Positions 45,561 to 54,144 of a stretch of DNA of 64,000 bases are shown here, in pieces. Location: positions 1 through 64,000 of the forward strand of contig JAFZSA010000010.1 in NCBI GenBank assembly GCA_017619585.1, in the 5' to 3' direction. The notes beneath the pieces are model-generated. The model ran no database searches and was not told where the DNA came from. It worked only from the letters and a program-made list of their open reading frames with translations. Made by a program: the position numbers and the translations under genes. This DNA is from Bacteroidaceae bacterium (GTDB taxonomy: Bacteria; Bacteroidota; Bacteroidia; Bacteroidales; Bacteroidaceae). How positions within the stretch are numbered: position 1 is the first letter of the stretch; every line of letters begins with the position of its first letter.

Positions 45561-48500
45561 ATGAGAAAAATCAAACTTCTCTTAGCCGCCATGCTTTGCA
45601 TAGTCGGTACAGGTATGGTGAAGGCAGATGTAATTACAGCTGCTGATCAACTATCCAACACGAAGGTCTATACAATTAAGACCACGCGTGGCTATATGAC
45701 ACTGAATGCAGCACAGACAATGATTGTTTCATCGCACAAAAGTGATGGAGGAACAGTCAATGATGATGCAGCAACGGACGATGCTTCTAAACAGTTCGGT
45801 ATCATTGAGTTTAATGGCAAGTACTTCCTCTACAGTCCAAAACTGAACAAGTTTGCCAGCCTGCAGAACCAATCATTGGTATTCAAGAATGACAGAGGAA
45901 TTGCCCTTGCAATCACAACAGACGGCAAAGACAATCCTGATGGTTCTACATTACGTTTCTTCGCATACAAAATTGGTTCTGAAGGTTTCAATAAGTGGTG
46001 CCTCAATAACAACAACAGTGGCAACCTTGTACTCAACAGTTACAACGGAGCTGAAGCAGGCAACACTGTATCCATTGAAGAAGTAGTAGGTAAAACTCTG
46101 GACACTAATGCTGCTATGACGGCATTCAACAGCAAACCAGATTTCTCTGACCCACACAAAGTCTATAATATTACAAACAAGCGTGTAACAAATTGGACTG
46201 CAAATTCCGAGAACAAGGGACTAATTGGTACAACAGCTTATACTGATGCTTCAAATGAGCAACAGCAGTTTGTATTCTTCAAATATGAAGGCAAGCAGTA
46301 TCTCTATAATGTTGGTGCCAAGAAGTTTGTTGCAACAGATGGATCTTTGACAAATAACAAGACAGAGGCAGCTACCATTGCTATATGGTACACCGAAGAT
46401 TCTTCCTATCCTTATTGCTTCTATATTGAGGAACGCGGATTACTCTTCAATGGTCAAACAGCTGGTGGATTTTCCATCAATGCGTGGAATAGCAGCATAG
46501 ACGATGGAAACAAACACAATCTTGTTGAAGTTGCAGACGTTGATAAATACGATGAGGTATTGGCTATTTTTGAGACACCTTCATGGGATGTAACATATAA
46601 CATCTTCTTAAACGGATCTAAGGTTGCAACCTTTGTTCAGACACAAGATAAGGATTCTGAGGCAACACTGCCCTCTTCTGCATTGAGGTCTTACTGTACA
46701 TACACATACGATCAAACAAAGATTACCACAGGTGTAACAGAGGTTAATGTAACAGCTACATGGAATGGTCCGTTCGAAATCTCCAAAGATTTTGCTAATG
46801 CACATTGGTATGATATGGCAATGCGCGGCACATGGTATGTAACTTCTGACAAGAAGGATGCTGATGGCGCTTACAAGACCCAGAATGCCAACACAATGGG
46901 TCTCGTTGAGGATTCTTATCAGTGGGCATTCTTGGGTAATCCTTGGGAGGGTTTCAAGATTGTCAACAAAGCAGCTGGTGAAGGCAAGAGCTTTGGTTGG
47001 ACTAATGAGAACCAGACAAATGCAGGCATCCCAACAGTAATGGATGATACTGAAGGTAATCATGGTTGGAACATCGTTCCCAACACCAACACTTCTGTTC
47101 CCGCAGGCTCATTCTGCTTGAATGTTCCTGGAACTAACCTTTATATCAACCAGTATGGTGGTGCAGGCGGTTCTGTTAAGTTCTGGAATAGTACTGGTAA
47201 CATCGGTGATGCCGGATCTGCTTTCACTGTATTTGATGTTCCAACTAACTTCGCAGAGTTTGTAACATCCGAGATAGCTCCTTCTATCGAGGCAACAGGT
47301 TATTTTGCACTCACCGATGCTGCCAAGACTGCAATTGGTTATGATCCCGCTTACAAGACAGAATGTCCCTTCGATGCCTATAAGAGCATGAAGGAGAAAC
47401 TGGCTGCAGCTTTGAACGATATCAACAACTTCATTCTTCCAGAGACTGGTTACTACAATCTGAAGAATAAGAACTATGGCACATATTTGGGTATTGATCC
47501 CAGTGATGCTAACATGTATGGTAACTACAAAGTCTGCAATCTTCCCAAGCAGATTGTGAAACTGACTAAGAATGACGACAATACTTACACAATCGGCTTG
47601 ATGGGTAAGTTTGCTCCCGCTACTGTAAAACAGAGTGAATCAGTTACAGCTACTACTGATGCCGCTAACTATACTGTTGTTATAACCAAGCCCGGATATG
47701 CAGCATTCCAGGCTGATCCAGAATCACAGTATTCTTGTCTGCACTGCCGTGCAGCCGGTGACATTGTAGGTTGGGAAGCTCCTGCCGATGCTTCTTTATG
47801 GGAAGTTCTTGACCCTGGATACATTGAGTACACCGTTGGCGAAGCAGGCTATGCAACCGCATACTTCCCCTTCGCAGTAACAATACCAGAACCCGAAAAG
47901 ATTGCCGTTCCTGAGGCTAAGGGCGTTTGGACATTCGATGATACAGAGAACCTGTTAGCAGGTACTGGCGTAGGAACAATGACTCCTGCAAAGGAATATC
48001 CAATTTTGGAAAACAAGAATACTGTTGAAGATGCAGCAGACCTTGCCGAAGTTAACATCACTGCTGTTGCCGGACCTGCAGACGGAAATGGCGCAATCAG
48101 CGTTCCTGCTGGTGCCAGCCTGAAGATGGCTCACAACCTTGGCGAATCAACAATAAACTACTTCACCTACATGATGGATGTCAAGTTAGCAAATGTTCAG
48201 AAATACACTTCTCTCTACCAGTCAAATGGTAACAACACTAATGACGCTGAGCTTTTCATTTACAAAGGAAAGGTTGGAGTTAACTTTAATGGAGTAGGTT
48301 ATGTAGGCGAGATTAATCCTGACACATGGTATCGCATAATATTCGTATCTGAAAACGGACTTCCCACAATCTACGTTGATGGTAAACAGGTTGCAAAAGC
48401 TACAAAAGCCGATGGTAGATGGACTATGGATCCAACTACTCTATTCTTTGCTGATGAAGATGGCGAGGAAACTGAGGTTGTAACTTCAGAGATTCGCTTC

Positions 48501-49124
48501 TGGGATGTTGCCTTGAACGCAACAGAAGTCAAGATGCTCGGTTCCGTAGGTACAACACCGACAGTAGAAACCAAGACAGTCAGCGCTTACACAGGCTCTA
48601 TCATGGGTAACTGGATTCAGACAACTGAAGTTGCAGACGGTATCATTCCCGAGGCTACTCCTGTAATCCTCAAGGGTGATCCATTCACTTATAAGTTCAA
48701 GGTTGGCGTATTCGAAGAAGAAGATCCTGAAAACGCTCTGAAGATTTACGACAAGACTGTTGACGGTGGCAAGGCTCTCGCTAAGAAGCAAGTTATCCCC
48801 GAGCCCGTCTTGAACAACGACCTGAAGGGTACCTTCGAACCCATCTCAGCAGAAGGCAAGTATGTTCTGGCTAAGCCAGAGGGTAAGGATGTATGCTTCT
48901 ACCAGGCAATCTCTGGTAATATCGAGCCATGCAAGGCTTATCTGGAGCTTAACTCTGAAGTAAAGGCATTCTTCATCAACTTTGACGGCAACGCCACTGC
49001 TATTGAAAGCCTCACCCCAGCAAACGCTGAAGGTAATGCTGCTATCTACAATATTGCTGGTCAGCGCATAAGCAAGCTGCAGAAGGGCATCAACATCGTG
49101 AACGGTAAGAAGATACTAAGATAA
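45561..49124 (+). CDS. Secreted surface protein with LamG domain, cassette 3
   Basis: The 1187-aa protein has a signal peptide (LLLAAMLCIVGTGMVKA, about 6-22). Two trefoil-like repeats cover about 30-335 (VYTIKTTRGYMTLNA ... FLYSPKLNKF; VYNITNKRVTNW ... YLYNVGAKKF), and further beta-rich segments run to about 750. The C-terminal module begins at GEAGYATAYFPFAVT (about 758) but is interrupted by a LamG-like domain (about 785-985: VWTFDDTENLLAG, TYMMDVKLAN, LPTIYVDGKQVA, EIRFWDVALNATEV) and resumes at VSAYTGSIMGNWIQTTEV. It ends IYNIAGQRISKLQKGINIVNGKKIL. Probably carbohydrate-binding at the cell surface. A microprotein gene follows. Confidence 0.75.
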   Translation: MRKIKLLLAAMLCIVGTGMVKADVITAADQLSNTKVYTIKTTRGYMTLNAAQTMIVSSHKSDGGTVNDDAATDDASKQFGIIEFNGKYFLYSPKLNKFASLQNQSLVFKNDRGIALAITTDGKDNPDGSTLRFFAYKIGSEGFNKWCLNNNNSGNLVLNSYNGAEAGNTVSIEEVVGKTLDTNAAMTAFNSKPDFSDPHKVYNITNKRVTNWTANSENKGLIGTTAYTDASNEQQQFVFFKYEGKQYLYNVGAKKFVATDGSLTNNKTEAATIAIWYTEDSSYPYCFYIEERGLLFNGQTAGGFSINAWNSSIDDGNKHNLVEVADVDKYDEVLAIFETPSWDVTYNIFLNGSKVATFVQTQDKDSEATLPSSALRSYCTYTYDQTKITTGVTEVNVTATWNGPFEISKDFANAHWYDMAMRGTWYVTSDKKDADGAYKTQNANTMGLVEDSYQWAFLGNPWEGFKIVNKAAGEGKSFGWTNENQTNAGIPTVMDDTEGNHGWNIVPNTNTSVPAGSFCLNVPGTNLYINQYGGAGGSVKFWNSTGNIGDAGSAFTVFDVPTNFAEFVTSEIAPSIEATGYFALTDAAKTAIGYDPAYKTECPFDAYKSMKEKLAAALNDINNFILPETGYYNLKNKNYGTYLGIDPSDANMYGNYKVCNLPKQIVKLTKNDDNTYTIGLMGKFAPATVKQSESVTATTDAANYTVVITKPGYAAFQADPESQYSCLHCRAAGDIVGWEAPADASLWEVLDPGYIEYTVGEAGYATAYFPFAVTIPEPEKIAVPEAKGVWTFDDTENLLAGTGVGTMTPAKEYPILENKNTVEDAADLAEVNITAVAGPADGNGAISVPAGASLKMAHNLGESTINYFTYMMDVKLANVQKYTSLYQSNGNNTNDAELFIYKGKVGVNFNGVGYVGEINPDTWYRIIFVSENGLPTIYVDGKQVAKATKADGRWTMDPTTLFFADEDGEETEVVTSEIRFWDVALNATEVKMLGSVGTTPTVETKTVSAYTGSIMGNWIQTTEVADGIIPEATPVILKGDPFTYKFKVGVFEEEDPENALKIYDKTVDGGKALAKKQVIPEPVLNNDLKGTFEPISAEGKYVLAKPEGKDVCFYQAISGNIEPCKAYLELNSEVKAFFINFDGNATAIESLTPANAEGNAAIYNIAGQRISKLQKGINIVNGKKILR

Positions 49125-49137
49125 AAGACCTACAGCC

Positions 49138-49173
49138 TACCCCCATCCCCTCCCAAAGGGAAGGCGGGGAGGC
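49138..49173. repeat. REP-like palindrome before microprotein 4
   Basis: CCCCCATCCCCTCCCAAAGGGAAGGCGGGGAGG lies in the 61-nt gap between surface protein and microprotein. Confidence 0.7.
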
Positions 49174-49185
49174 CAAAACTATATT

Positions 49186-49341
49186 ATGAGATACATTAAG
49201 CCATCTTTAAAGGTTGAATCGGCTCAGCCTGCACAGATGTTGGCAGAGAGCCTGGTAATTAATGGTGATACTACCGTAAATGGTAGTGATGCCCTGACTA
49301 AGGAAAATGACTGGAATATCTGGTCAGATGACGAAGAGTAA
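49186..49341 (+). CDS. YIKP-family microprotein 4
   Basis: The 51-aa product (MRYIKPSLKVESAQPAQM...) differs from the others at positions 15-17 (PAQ for VVN) but shares LAESLVINGDTTVNGSDALT with microprotein 2 in protein and DNA. The tail is IWSDDEE. It lies between a REP-like element and a strong terminator. Function unknown. Confidence 0.8.
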   Translation: MRYIKPSLKVESAQPAQMLAESLVINGDTTVNGSDALTKENDWNIWSDDEE

Positions 49342-49360
49342 AATCTTTGCACTATAATTT

Positions 49361-49397
49361 AGAAGGCAGCTCCCTTTCGTGAGAGCTGCCTTCTTTT
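49361..49397 (+). terminator. Terminator of surface cassette 3
   Basis: Perfect 12-bp stem AGAAGGCAGCTC / GAGCTGCCTTCT followed by TTTT. Confidence 0.9.
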
Positions 49398-49411
49398 ATC
49401 TTCACAATTAT

Positions 49412-49940
49412 ACTCACACAGAGTCCACAGAAATACACAGATTTTTTTCAACAAAAACCAGGAAAACCCTTTTGTTCTGGCTGAGGCTTTCCCTCTGATG
49501 CCGTATCTGTGTTCTATTACTTGTAAGCAAGCTTTCAGATAATAGCTCACAAATACATCATCAATCTCAATGAGATTTCAGCCAGAACAAAAGAAAAACC
49601 CCGCTTCGCTTAAAAACATTTCCCTCCAATAGAGAAGGGTTAGCGGTTAAGGATTAGCGGTTAGCTTGAACAAAATAGTTGACGTTTACGTTTGCGTTTA
49701 CGTATAAACAAATGGTTTTCAATGTTTTTCTTTTTGAAAGCTTTGATATCTGAAAGATATGTTATGGTATTGGCAGGAAGATGGTGGAAGCTGGCTTACA
49801 CAAAACTTCATGACAATAGCAGAACAAAAGCACAATGTGCCAAAGCTTGCAAAAAGGATTTTTAAAGGTTTTTGTTTATAATGACACAAAACTATGCATT
49901 ATGAACTATGAACTATGAATTAAACGAGATCTGTGTGAGT
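49412..49940. repeat. Modular intergenic element, copy A (~0.53 kb)
   Basis: The ends carry ACTCACACAGA (49412-49422) and its inverse TCTGTGTGAGT (49930-49940). Inside are, in order: TTTTGTTCTGGCTGA and its inverse TCAGCCAGAACAAAA, a CCCCGCTTCGCTT block, GGTTAGC heptamers, GTTTACG hexamers, a GATATCTGAAAGATATG hairpin block, GCACAATGTGC, and ATTCATA-like heptamers. The whole is co-linear with the inverted copy at 54145-54713. No coding sequence was found. Confidence 0.85.
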
Positions 49941-49956
49941 TTTTCTTTTAAATATC

Positions 49957-49987
49957 TTGCTCGTATAAGTTATTTTGCATACATTTG
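49957..49987 (+). promoter_or_regulatory. Candidate promoter of the rubrerythrin gene
   Basis: TTG (49957-49959), 20 nt, TACATTTG (49980-49987). Confidence 0.6.
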
Positions 49988-50027
49988 CAAAAGCAACAAA
50001 TGTTTAACCATATAATAGAATCGAATT

Positions 50028-50591
50028 ATGGCAAAATGGATATGTCCTGTATGCGGTTATGTTCACGAAGGTGATACCGCTCCCGAGAAGTGCCCCCAGT
50101 GCAAAGTTCCTGGAAGTAAGTTTAAGAAAGTCGAGGAGGATGCTCCCCTGCAGTTTGTAACCGAGCATGAATTGGGCATTGCCGATGCCATTCCCGCAGG
50201 TGCTGACGGAGACTTCGTTCGCCAAGGTCTGAAGGATCACTTCATGGGCGAATGTACCGAGGTTGGTATGTACCTGGCTATGAGTCGTCAGGCCGACCGT
50301 GAAGGCTACCCAGAGATTGCTGAGGCTTTCAAGCGTTATGCCTACGAGGAGGCTGATCATGCTTCACGCTTTGCAGAGATGTTAGGCGAGGTCGTATGGG
50401 ATACCAAGACCAATGTAGAGAAGCGTATGATGGCCGAGGAAGGTGCTTGCAAGGGCAAGATGGAGATTGCCAAGGTGGCCAAGCAGCTGAACCTGGATGC
50501 TATCCATGACTCTGTTCATGAGATGGCTAAGGATGAGGCCCGTCACGGTGCCGGCTTCCAGGGCTTGTTTAATAGGTACTTTAAGAAATAA
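50028..50591 (+). CDS. Reverse rubrerythrin (rubredoxin domain first), peroxide reductase
   Basis: The 187-aa protein starts with a rubredoxin-like Fe(Cys)4 site ([23 protein letters not shown]6, C9 and a second CxxC) and is followed by a ferritin-like diiron four-helix domain (about 45-187) with EC TE and [17 protein letters not shown] type ligands (E..EADH, DEARH). Classical rubrerythrin has the rubredoxin domain at the C-terminus; here it is at the N-terminus, as in reverse rubrerythrins of anaerobes. It reduces H2O2 in the cytosol. Monocistronic with a REP-derived terminator. Confidence 0.93.
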   Translation: MAKWICPVCGYVHEGDTAPEKCPQCKVPGSKFKKVEEDAPLQFVTEHELGIADAIPAGADGDFVRQGLKDHFMGECTEVGMYLAMSRQADREGYPEIAEAFKRYAYEEADHASRFAEMLGEVVWDTKTNVEKRMMAEEGACKGKMEIAKVAKQLNLDAIHDSVHEMAKDEARHGAGFQGLFNRYFKK

Positions 50592-50601
50592 GACCCACCC
50601 C

Positions 50602-50634
50602 AAGCCCCTCCCGTCAGGGAGGGGCTTTTTTTTT
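50602..50634 (+). terminator. Rubrerythrin terminator made of a REP-like element
   Basis: AAGCCCCTCCC-gtca-GGGAGGGGCTT, 11-bp perfect stem followed by nine T. Stem and loop have the REP-like design seen elsewhere in intergenic DNA. Confidence 0.9.
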
Positions 50635-50663
50635 AAACATTTATTATTAGAGGATGCCAGTTC

Positions 50664-50699
50664 CACCTCCCTCCCACGGGAGGGTCGGGGAGGGGTTAC
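50664..50699. repeat. REP-like palindrome at the 3' end of the BASS gene
   Basis: CCACCTCCCTCCCACGGGAGGGTCGGGGAGGGGTT reaches the stop codon of the minus-strand transporter gene. Confidence 0.7.
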
Positions 50700-51655
50700 C
50701 ATTTTAATCGTCCATGCTTCTCCTTATACCATATCTGCCAGCCATTTACCAGATTCTGCCATAGTACATAAGCACCGGGGGATATGGCAGCCAGCGGATT
50801 CAGGAAAGTCAGCGTAAGCCAGATGCCTACAACCGTGTTCTTCTGTCCAAGAGCCTGTCCGGCACTGATGCTGTCGTTCCAGAATTTTCCCACCCATTTA
50901 CCTAAGCTGAACTGAATAAGGCATACCAGTAGGGGAGTGGTAAGCAATAGCCAGAGTACCCAGCCGGAAATGCTGCTATGGTGTATATTTCGCAGGGTAA
51001 TGCCTGTTATAATGCTTAGGTTAAAGCACCATATATAAAAACCCGTATTGGGGTACATATTAAGCCGCTTAACAAAGTTAGGGAATAACCTGCGAGATAA
51101 CAAAGCCAGCAGCAACGGAGCCAGCAGAACCAGTGTTACATTCCTTAGTATCATAAGCATTGCAGAAACGAAGGATATATCAGCACCACGTTCCACCATA
51201 GGAAAGAAAAGCGGAATAATAACCAATGTCACCAGATTAGCTATAACAGTAAAGACGGTAAGCGTTCCTATGCTGCCGCCCAGTTTCTCGGTCACAACAA
51301 CAACAGATGCTGCCGTAGGACAGATAAAACAGATAAACATTCCCTCCAGAACCAACTTAACATCCGCATTGCCGCTAAATAGGAAGATAAGCAACACCAT
51401 AAAGGCAGCCAGTGATGTCCTGACACCTTGAATGACAAAATGCCAGGTTCGAGGCTTCAGCTCAGATATCTTTATCTTGCAGAATGTGGCATATAGCAGC
51501 AAAAAGAGTCCAATGGGCAACCAGTCGGTCAGCAACGGAAGAAAATAATCTCCTGCCGACTGTAAGAAAGATACACGGGCAAAAACCTCATATACCAATG
51601 CTCCCGTCGCCATTGATATAAACAGAGAATTGCGCTTTATCAGTTCAAAATTCAT
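50696..51655 (-). CDS. BASS-family (bile acid:sodium symporter-like) transporter
   Basis: The 319-aa membrane protein has about nine to ten hydrophobic helices. GMFICFICPTAASVVVVTEKLGGS and SAGQALGQKNTVVGIWLTLTFLNPLA correspond to the two conserved crossing segments of the BASS fold. Substrates in this family range from bile acids to pyruvate, pantothenate and ketopantoate; it cannot be told here. The start codon ATGAATTTTGAAC lies in ATTCATA/ATTCAAA repeats, so an N-terminal shift of a few residues is possible. Confidence 0.8.
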   Translation of the reverse strand: MNFELIKRNSLFISMATGALVYEVFARVSFLQSAGDYFLPLLTDWLPIGLFLLLYATFCKIKISELKPRTWHFVIQGVRTSLAAFMVLLIFLFSGNADVKLVLEGMFICFICPTAASVVVVTEKLGGSIGTLTVFTVIANLVTLVIIPLFFPMVERGADISFVSAMLMILRNVTLVLLAPLLLALLSRRLFPNFVKRLNMYPNTGFYIWCFNLSIITGITLRNIHHSSISGWVLWLLLTTPLLVCLIQFSLGKWVGKFWNDSISAGQALGQKNTVVGIWLTLTFLNPLAAISPGAYVLWQNLVNGWQIWYKEKHGRLKW

Positions 51656-52019
51656 AATTCTTAATTCATAATTATAAGAACGTAAACGAAAACGAAAACC
51701 ATTTTAACGTAAAAGTAAACCACTTATCTCTAATCTCTAATCCATATTTCGTCATTAGCCATTATATGGCTGCCTTTATCTCGCTTTTGTTTACGTTTAC
51801 GTTATCGTTTGCGTTAATTAGTAATAGACGTTATGTTTAGTAAAAGCATTCCTTATCAATTTCAACAAAAACCATAAAAAACCATTTCAACGCTAACGTT
51901 AACGTAAACGATAACCGTGTTCTCCCCTTAGAGGGGGAGTTAGAGAGGGTTCCTGTTTTTTAGCGCGAAGCGCGGGGTTTTTGGGGTTTTTGTTCAAAAC
52001 CATTAAACGACACTCGAGT
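51656..52019. repeat. Partial modular intergenic element (copy D) with hexamer repeats
   Basis: AACGTA/AACGAA hexamers (51673-51720, 51783-51815, 51890-51920), a REP-like CTCCCCTTAGAGGGGGAG (51931-51948), a hairpin GCGCGAAGCGC followed by GGGGTTTTT (51962-51982) and AACGACAC near the end. The hairpin-plus-GGGGTTTTT-plus-GACAC order is the same as in copies B and C. No gene is seen. Confidence 0.65.
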
Positions 52020-52985
52020 TCATAATGTACAATATACAATTGCCGCTGCAAGCATTAGCGCCAGAAGGAACATATTCATGCTGGTGAGACCCAGAACCTT
52101 GTTCAGGGCTTTGCCGCTGCGTATTTTATTCAACTGTCCCCATGCGTTAATATGCAAGGCAAGATATACATACGCAGCAATCTGGAAATACAGAATGTTA
52201 CCATCTATAAGATATCCTAACAGAATACTTAACACGGCAACAATCGGTCCAATAAGCAGATATAGGTATCGCCCGAATCTTTCACCACCCAATACAATAA
52301 TGGTACGTTTGCCTGAGATGCGGTCCTGCTCACGGTCGCGGTAGTTATTGATGACCAGCAAGGCATCTATGCTGATGCCCGAGATAAAGCCTAAGAGTAT
52401 GGCAGGTGCTGTTATCGCATGCGCCTGTATATAATAGGTACCGCATACAGGAACCAAGCCAAAGAACACAAGTACCAGGATATCACCTAACCCTAAATAA
52501 GACAGCCCGTACGTATACAGGAAGGCAAAGATTATGCATGCAACACCAGTCAGCAGCAATTCAATGCCCTGATACGGTAAATCCTTCCAGCAGAGCAACA
52601 GCGCTGCCAGACCGGCCAAAGATGCTAAACATAATACCACTGCAATGCCTCTGCGCATAGCCTTGGGCGTTATCCACCCTTGTGCACAGGCACGTTCAGG
52701 TCCCAGACGGTCTTCACGGTCGGTTCCTTTCTGGAAGTCGTAAAGGTCATTTATCATATTGGCAGCTATCTGCATAAAGCCGGCAAAGAGTGCGCAGCAG
52801 AGCACCAACGACCACTTCATAGCCCCGTCATGATAAGCCAAGGCACTACCCAGAATAACGGGAATCATAGCCCCCGTTAGTGTCTTAGGCCTGGCGGCGA
52901 GGAGCCAAGGCTTAAGTAGCCTCACCCCCGCCCCCTCTCCAAGGGGCGAGGGGGGATTTGATTTTATGTTATTATTATTAATCAT
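52020..52985 (-). CDS. menA: 1,4-dihydroxy-2-naphthoate polyprenyltransferase MenA with repeat-coded N-terminus
   Basis: The 321-aa UbiA-type membrane prenyltransferase attaches the polyprenyl chain in menaquinone synthesis. It has the first Asp-rich motif NMINDLYDFQKGTDRED (N77-D92) and the second NNYRDREQDRISGKRT, plus about nine transmembrane helices. The family core starts at KPWLLAARPKTL (about 25). The 24 residues before it include PPSPLGEGAGVRLL, which is a REP-like element read in frame. The next in-frame Met is inside the first helix (residue 40), so the repeat-coded segment must be translated unless a non-ATG start is used. Confidence 0.92.
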   Translation of the reverse strand: MINNNNIKSNPPSPLGEGAGVRLLKPWLLAARPKTLTGAMIPVILGSALAYHDGAMKWSLVLCCALFAGFMQIAANMINDLYDFQKGTDREDRLGPERACAQGWITPKAMRRGIAVVLCLASLAGLAALLLCWKDLPYQGIELLLTGVACIIFAFLYTYGLSYLGLGDILVLVFFGLVPVCGTYYIQAHAITAPAILLGFISGISIDALLVINNYRDREQDRISGKRTIIVLGGERFGRYLYLLIGPIVAVLSILLGYLIDGNILYFQIAAYVYLALHINAWGQLNKIRSGKALNKVLGLTSMNMFLLALMLAAAIVYCTL

Positions 52986-53058
52986 TATTATTACCTATTA
53001 CTTCTTCTATCATTTAATACTCCCCTCGCCCTTTGGAGAGGGGTCGGGGGTGAGGCTT
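52921..53058. repeat. Inverted pair of REP-like elements bridging two genes
   Basis: CTCACCCCCGCCCCCTCTCCAAGGGGCGAGGGGGG (52921-52955) and CTCCCCTCGCCCTTTGGAGAGGGGTCGGGGGTGAGGC (53020-53056) are inverted copies separated by about 65 nt. The first codes for the MenA N-terminus, the second for the aldolase C-terminus. Confidence 0.85.
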
Positions 53059-54089
53059 CTGATATCCTTAATCAATTGATCCACATTCTCTTTCTTTGTT
53101 GCCCAGCTGGTGCAGAAGCGGACAGTTGTGTGGTCGACATCTGTATGTTCCCATACACTGATTACGTATTTCTCTTCCAATTTCTTAAGGTGATCGTTGG
53201 GTAAGACAAAGAACTGCTGGTTAGTAGGACTGGGAACAGCCATCTTGTAACCCTTCTGTAAGAGTGCTTGCTGGATGCGTTCAGCCTGTTCATTGGCATG
53301 GCGTGCAAGGCTCAGGTAGAGGTCGTTCTGCATCAGTTCCTCATACTGTATGCCTAAGAGTCGTCCCTTTGCCAGCATACCCCCACCCTGCTTTATGAAG
53401 TATCTGAAATCCTTCTTCAGTGCAGGGTTGGTAATGACTACAGCCTCGCCGAAAAGAGCCCCCTGCTTGGTGCCACCAAGATAGAATACATCTGCCAACT
53501 TAGCCAGTTCAGGTAATGTAATATCGCTTTCTTTGCTTGCCAGTCCATATCCCAGACGTGCACCGTCCACAAAGAGTGGAATCTGGTACTGCCGGCATAC
53601 ATTATGTATATCCGTAAGCTCCTGCTTACTATATAGTGTTCCGTATTCTGTGGGATAGCTGATGTATACCATACCAGGCTGCACAGCATGTTCAGGTCCA
53701 TCCTCATGATAGTGATTCATCAGGCACTGCTCTATCTGTTTGGCTTGTATCTTTCCGTTTGTGGCAGGCAGTGTCAGCACCTTATGTCCGCTATGTTCTA
53801 TGGCACCCGTCTCATGAACGGCAATATGTCCGGTGGTAGCAGCTATAGCGCCCTGATAAGGTCTGAGTATGCTACTGATGACAGTCGCATTGGCCTGCGT
53901 ACCGCCTACCAGGAAGTGCACGTCGGCCTCAGGAGCCTCGCATGCCTTACGGATCAGTTCTCTGGCATGCTCGCAATGTGGGTCTTCCCCGTATCCTATG
54001 TTCTGTTCTAAATTGGTCTCTACCAATCGTTGTAGTATCTGAGGGGCACATCCCTCGTTGTAGTCACACTGAAATTGAATCTTTTCCAT
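53010..54089 (-). CDS. Low-specificity threonine aldolase (PLP enzyme)
   Basis: The 359-aa fold-type I PLP enzyme cleaves L-threonine or allo-threonine to glycine and acetaldehyde. Motifs: YGEDP (33-37), GGTQANATV (62-70), HETGAIEHSGHKV (92-104), FVDGARLGYG (173-182) and the PLP lysine K208 in GGTKQGALFGE. The last 13 residues (SLTPDPSPKGEGS) are coded by a REP-like element. The family core ends just before, at VDQLIKDIR. MenA follows after 24 nt on the same strand. Confidence 0.9.
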   Translation of the reverse strand: MEKIQFQCDYNEGCAPQILQRLVETNLEQNIGYGEDPHCEHARELIRKACEAPEADVHFLVGGTQANATVISSILRPYQGAIAATTGHIAVHETGAIEHSGHKVLTLPATNGKIQAKQIEQCLMNHYHEDGPEHAVQPGMVYISYPTEYGTLYSKQELTDIHNVCRQYQIPLFVDGARLGYGLASKESDITLPELAKLADVFYLGGTKQGALFGEAVVITNPALKKDFRYFIKQGGGMLAKGRLLGIQYEELMQNDLYLSLARHANEQAERIQQALLQKGYKMAVPSPTNQQFFVLPNDHLKKLEEKYVISVWEHTDVDHTTVRFCTSWATKKENVDQLIKDIRSLTPDPSPKGEGSIK

Positions 54090-54144
54090 TATACTATTTT
54101 ATATTTTAACGCAAACGATAACGTAAACGTAAACTATTTAATTC

